From Eubacteriaceae bacterium Marseille-Q4139 (GTDB lineage Bacteria > Bacillota > Clostridia > Lachnospirales > Lachnospiraceae): 64,000 nucleotides of DNA. This document shows, piece by piece, positions 62,269 through 64,000 of this stretch (the first letter of the stretch is position 1; the number at the start of each line of letters is the position of its first letter). Position numbers and translations under genes: made by a program. The stretch is from assembly GCA_018223415.1 (NCBI GenBank), contig JAGTTQ010000001.1, forward strand, positions 1,895,865-1,959,864, in the 5' to 3' direction. The notes under the pieces are model-generated. The model did not search any database and was not told where the DNA came from. It saw only the letters and a list, made by a program, of their open reading frames with translations.

Positions 62269-63816
62269 ATGAGAAAGCAGATGAAAATTGCTGCGGTTGT
62301 TTCTGCGGCAGCTCTGTTGGCATTAGGCGCTTCCATCACTTCTTTCGCTGCCCAGACGGGCACCTGGAAGTATGAGGATGGCGAGTGGTACTGCTATGAC
62401 AGAAATGGCGATGTGTATGAGAATACCTTCTGCCTGAGCAATGGCAAAGAATTTTATGTTGGCGACGACGGAATGATGGTTCGTTCCAGCTGGGTTGAGT
62501 ACGATGGGGATTACTACTTCGTAAACAGCGCCGGACAGAAGATCACCAACGACTGGAGACTTACGACTCCGTATGATGACGAGGACGCTGAAGAGCAGTG
62601 GTTCTACTTCCAGTCCTCTGGTAAGAGAGCTGAGAACAAGAAGCTGGTAATCAAAGGAAAAACCTATTTCTTCGACAGCGAGGGCACTATGCTGACTGGC
62701 TGGGTACAGAAGAATGGTGATGAATATGAAGAGGGCGAGGCCGACATCACAGAGGATACCGATGGTTACACCTACTACTGTGATGAGACAGGTGCACGTC
62801 TTGAGAAGGCTTGGGTAGAGACCTGGGCTCCGGAAGTTGACGATGAGGATGCTGACACGGATGACCTTCACTGGTATTACCTGAAGAGCTCTGGTGTTGT
62901 TCAGACTGGCAAAGCTTCCAACATCAATGGCCAGACCTACTTCTTTGGCGTAAACGGCCAGATGTTAACAGGATGGGTTGCTAAGACCGACAGCAACTAT
63001 GAGATGATCTGGGAAGACGACGCAGATACCGACGGTACATACGGTGATTCCCTGAGCAGCTCTGCATTAGCAGGCGCAGATGTTTACTTCTGTGACGAGG
63101 AAGACGGCCACATGAAGAAGAACAAATGGGTGAAGCTGTGGAACAACGTAGACTTCGGCGAGAACGACGATGACAACGATAAGTATTGGTTCTATCTTGA
63201 GAAGAGCGGTAAGGTTTACGTTCCGTCCATGAACGATGCCTCTGCTATGGATGTTGTTAAGTACAGCTTCATTGACGGTGAGGGCGAGTCCTTCGGTGAA
63301 ATCTTCGAGGCAAAGAACAACGGCAACTCCGTAAAAGCTATTGAGAAGAAAATCAATGGCAAGACCTACTTATTTGATGCAAACGGCCAGATGATCAGCA
63401 AGTTCGTTAAGGACGAAGCTACTGGTTTAATGTACTACTACGGCGGTTCTGATGACGGCGTTATGGAAGAGGGTTCTGTAAGCATTGCTGATGACAGCGG
63501 TGAGACATACAGATTCTACTTCTCCAGCTCCACAGATGCAGATGAATTCTACTACGATGGCGCTGGTGTAAACGGCAACAAGAACGGCAAGCTCTATGAG
63601 AATGGCTTCCTTATCAAGGCAAAGAATGATAAGTATGAGACTTACGATGTAGAGATTGCTGGTGATACCTGCACATTCATCATCAACCAGAGTGGTTCCA
63701 TTCAGTCCTCCACCAAGGAGTACGAAGAGGATGACGAAGTTCTGATTGATGCTACGAATGCTACCTTCAACTCTACTAAGGGTGCAAAGAAGAACAGCGT
63801 AACAGGATTAAACTAA
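62269..63816 (+). CDS. Secreted choline-binding-type repeat protein
   Basis: Start chosen at 62269 (MRKQMKIAAVV) behind AAGGAGA; 515 residues with a signal peptide ending after SFAA (about 28). The mature protein consists mainly of degenerate cell-wall-binding repeats with WYCY, YYFVNSAGQKI, TYFFDSEGTMLTGWV and TYFFGVNGQMLTGWV patterns and long Asp/Glu-rich insertions. The last ~90 residues are beta-rich and lack the repeat. It is strongly acidic, and its codon use (more A/T-ending codons) differs from the neighbours, typical of abundant surface proteins. It probably binds phosphocholine on the wall; no catalytic domain is visible. Confidence 0.87.
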   Translation: MRKQMKIAAVVSAAALLALGASITSFAAQTGTWKYEDGEWYCYDRNGDVYENTFCLSNGKEFYVGDDGMMVRSSWVEYDGDYYFVNSAGQKITNDWRLTTPYDDEDAEEQWFYFQSSGKRAENKKLVIKGKTYFFDSEGTMLTGWVQKNGDEYEEGEADITEDTDGYTYYCDETGARLEKAWVETWAPEVDDEDADTDDLHWYYLKSSGVVQTGKASNINGQTYFFGVNGQMLTGWVAKTDSNYEMIWEDDADTDGTYGDSLSSSALAGADVYFCDEEDGHMKKNKWVKLWNNVDFGENDDDNDKYWFYLEKSGKVYVPSMNDASAMDVVKYSFIDGEGESFGEIFEAKNNGNSVKAIEKKINGKTYLFDANGQMISKFVKDEATGLMYYYGGSDDGVMEEGSVSIADDSGETYRFYFSSSTDADEFYYDGAGVNGNKNGKLYENGFLIKAKNDKYETYDVEIAGDTCTFIINQSGSIQSSTKEYEEDDEVLIDATNATFNSTKGAKKNSVTGLN

Positions 63817-63864
63817 TATTACAGACGTAATATGATTTCTGAAAAGAAATTCTAATTGCAGCGG

Positions 63865-63894
63865 CAGGCGGGAAGAAATTCCCGCCTGTTTTTT
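63865..63894 (+). terminator. Intrinsic terminator after the choline-binding protein gene
   Basis: CAGGCGGGAA (63865-63874) pairs perfectly with TTCCCGCCTG (63879-63888) around a GAAA loop, then TTTTTT. Confidence 0.88.
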
Positions 63895-63903
63895 CAAAAT
63901 GTA

Positions 63904-63932
63904 TTGCTTTTATTTGGAATAATCATTATAAT
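63904..63932 (+). promoter_or_regulatory. Promoter of a second antitoxin-like RNA
   Basis: TTGCTT and TATAAT are separated by exactly 17 bases, in the same position relative to the antisense RNA as the 39948-39976 promoter of the first locus. Confidence 0.65.
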
Positions 63933-63938
63933 AAAGAT

Positions 63939-64000
63939 AAAGAAAGCACCCACTCCAAAAGTGGATGCCTCACATAAGTGTTTTAGTGTCCTATCGGACA
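63939..64000 (+). ncRNA. Second antitoxin-like RNA, cut by the window end
   Basis: The segment GAAAGCACCCACTCCAAAAG followed by TGGATGCCTC is identical to the start of the - strand RNA at 39877-39941. It is followed by a TGTCC/GGACA hairpin where the first locus has TGCCC/GGGCA. The toxin gene of this copy would lie beyond the window on the - strand. Confidence 0.55.

Overview
This 64 kb window looks like a chromosomal segment of an anaerobic Firmicute of the Lachnospiraceae / Clostridium type. The reasons are strong AGGAGG-type ribosome binding sites, a moderately GC-rich coding style, type III glutamine synthetase, a reverse-order rubrerythrin with a PerR-like regulator, choline-binding-repeat surface proteins with a Lic-type phosphocholine enzyme, and a sigma-54-dependent activator of clostridial style. 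No rRNA, tRNA or CRISPR array was seen. All family calls rest on motifs read by eye; no database search was run.

Layout. 1-1587: end of an ABC uptake operon (substrate-binding protein, permease). 1650-3407: an IS3-family element (1671-3386) sitting in the loop of a bidirectional terminator. 3426-12406: a probable catabolic regulon. A sigma-54 enhancer-binding activator is flanked by an NhaC-type transporter on one side and an SDR - GcvPA-like - GcvPB-like - AcoX/NAD-kinase-like operon on the other. A consensus -24/-12 promoter faces each arm, and similar TGTCA/TGACA palindromes lie upstream of each. Both GcvP-like subunits have lost hallmark glycine-decarboxylase motifs and there is no gcvT or gcvH, so the substrate is probably not glycine. 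This is the best candidate for an undescribed pathway. 12428-19400: LTA-synthase-like sulfatase, exonuclease III, ABC-F protein, and a GH13 pseudo-enzyme fused to an O6-alkylguanine-DNA alkyltransferase. 19376-22830: two-component system with a lipoprotein. 22928-27247: MarR regulator with a heterodimeric ABC exporter and its palindromic operator. 27382-32870: luxS, trpS, FAH-family hydrolase, larB, larC with a histidine-rich loop, and a GNAT. 32901-37875: DUF4230 protein; GPH symporter and M20 amidohydrolase divergent from a LysR regulator.

37892-40135: a type I toxin-antitoxin-like locus (37-aa membrane peptide plus convergent antisense RNA) split by an IS1182-family element. A second copy of the antisense RNA starts at 63904 and runs off the window. 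40276-41908: small membrane protein, rubrerythrin and PerR-like regulator with shared operator-like sequences. 41987-49524: a three-gene operon encoding a 1620-aa multidomain protein (HD, HEAT-like, NadD/CoaD-like, GNAT-like, PRTase-like), a Rossmann dehydrogenase-like protein and a flavodoxin/FMN-reductase-like protein. This is the second strong candidate for an undescribed system. 49529-52684: feoB, feoA, sfsA. 52768-57641: thrC, class II aldolase, glnN. 57660-63894: a phosphocholine surface island, with a GH25 lysozyme carrying choline-binding repeats, a one-chain winged-helix/LicC/LicA enzyme, and a second choline-binding-type secreted protein.
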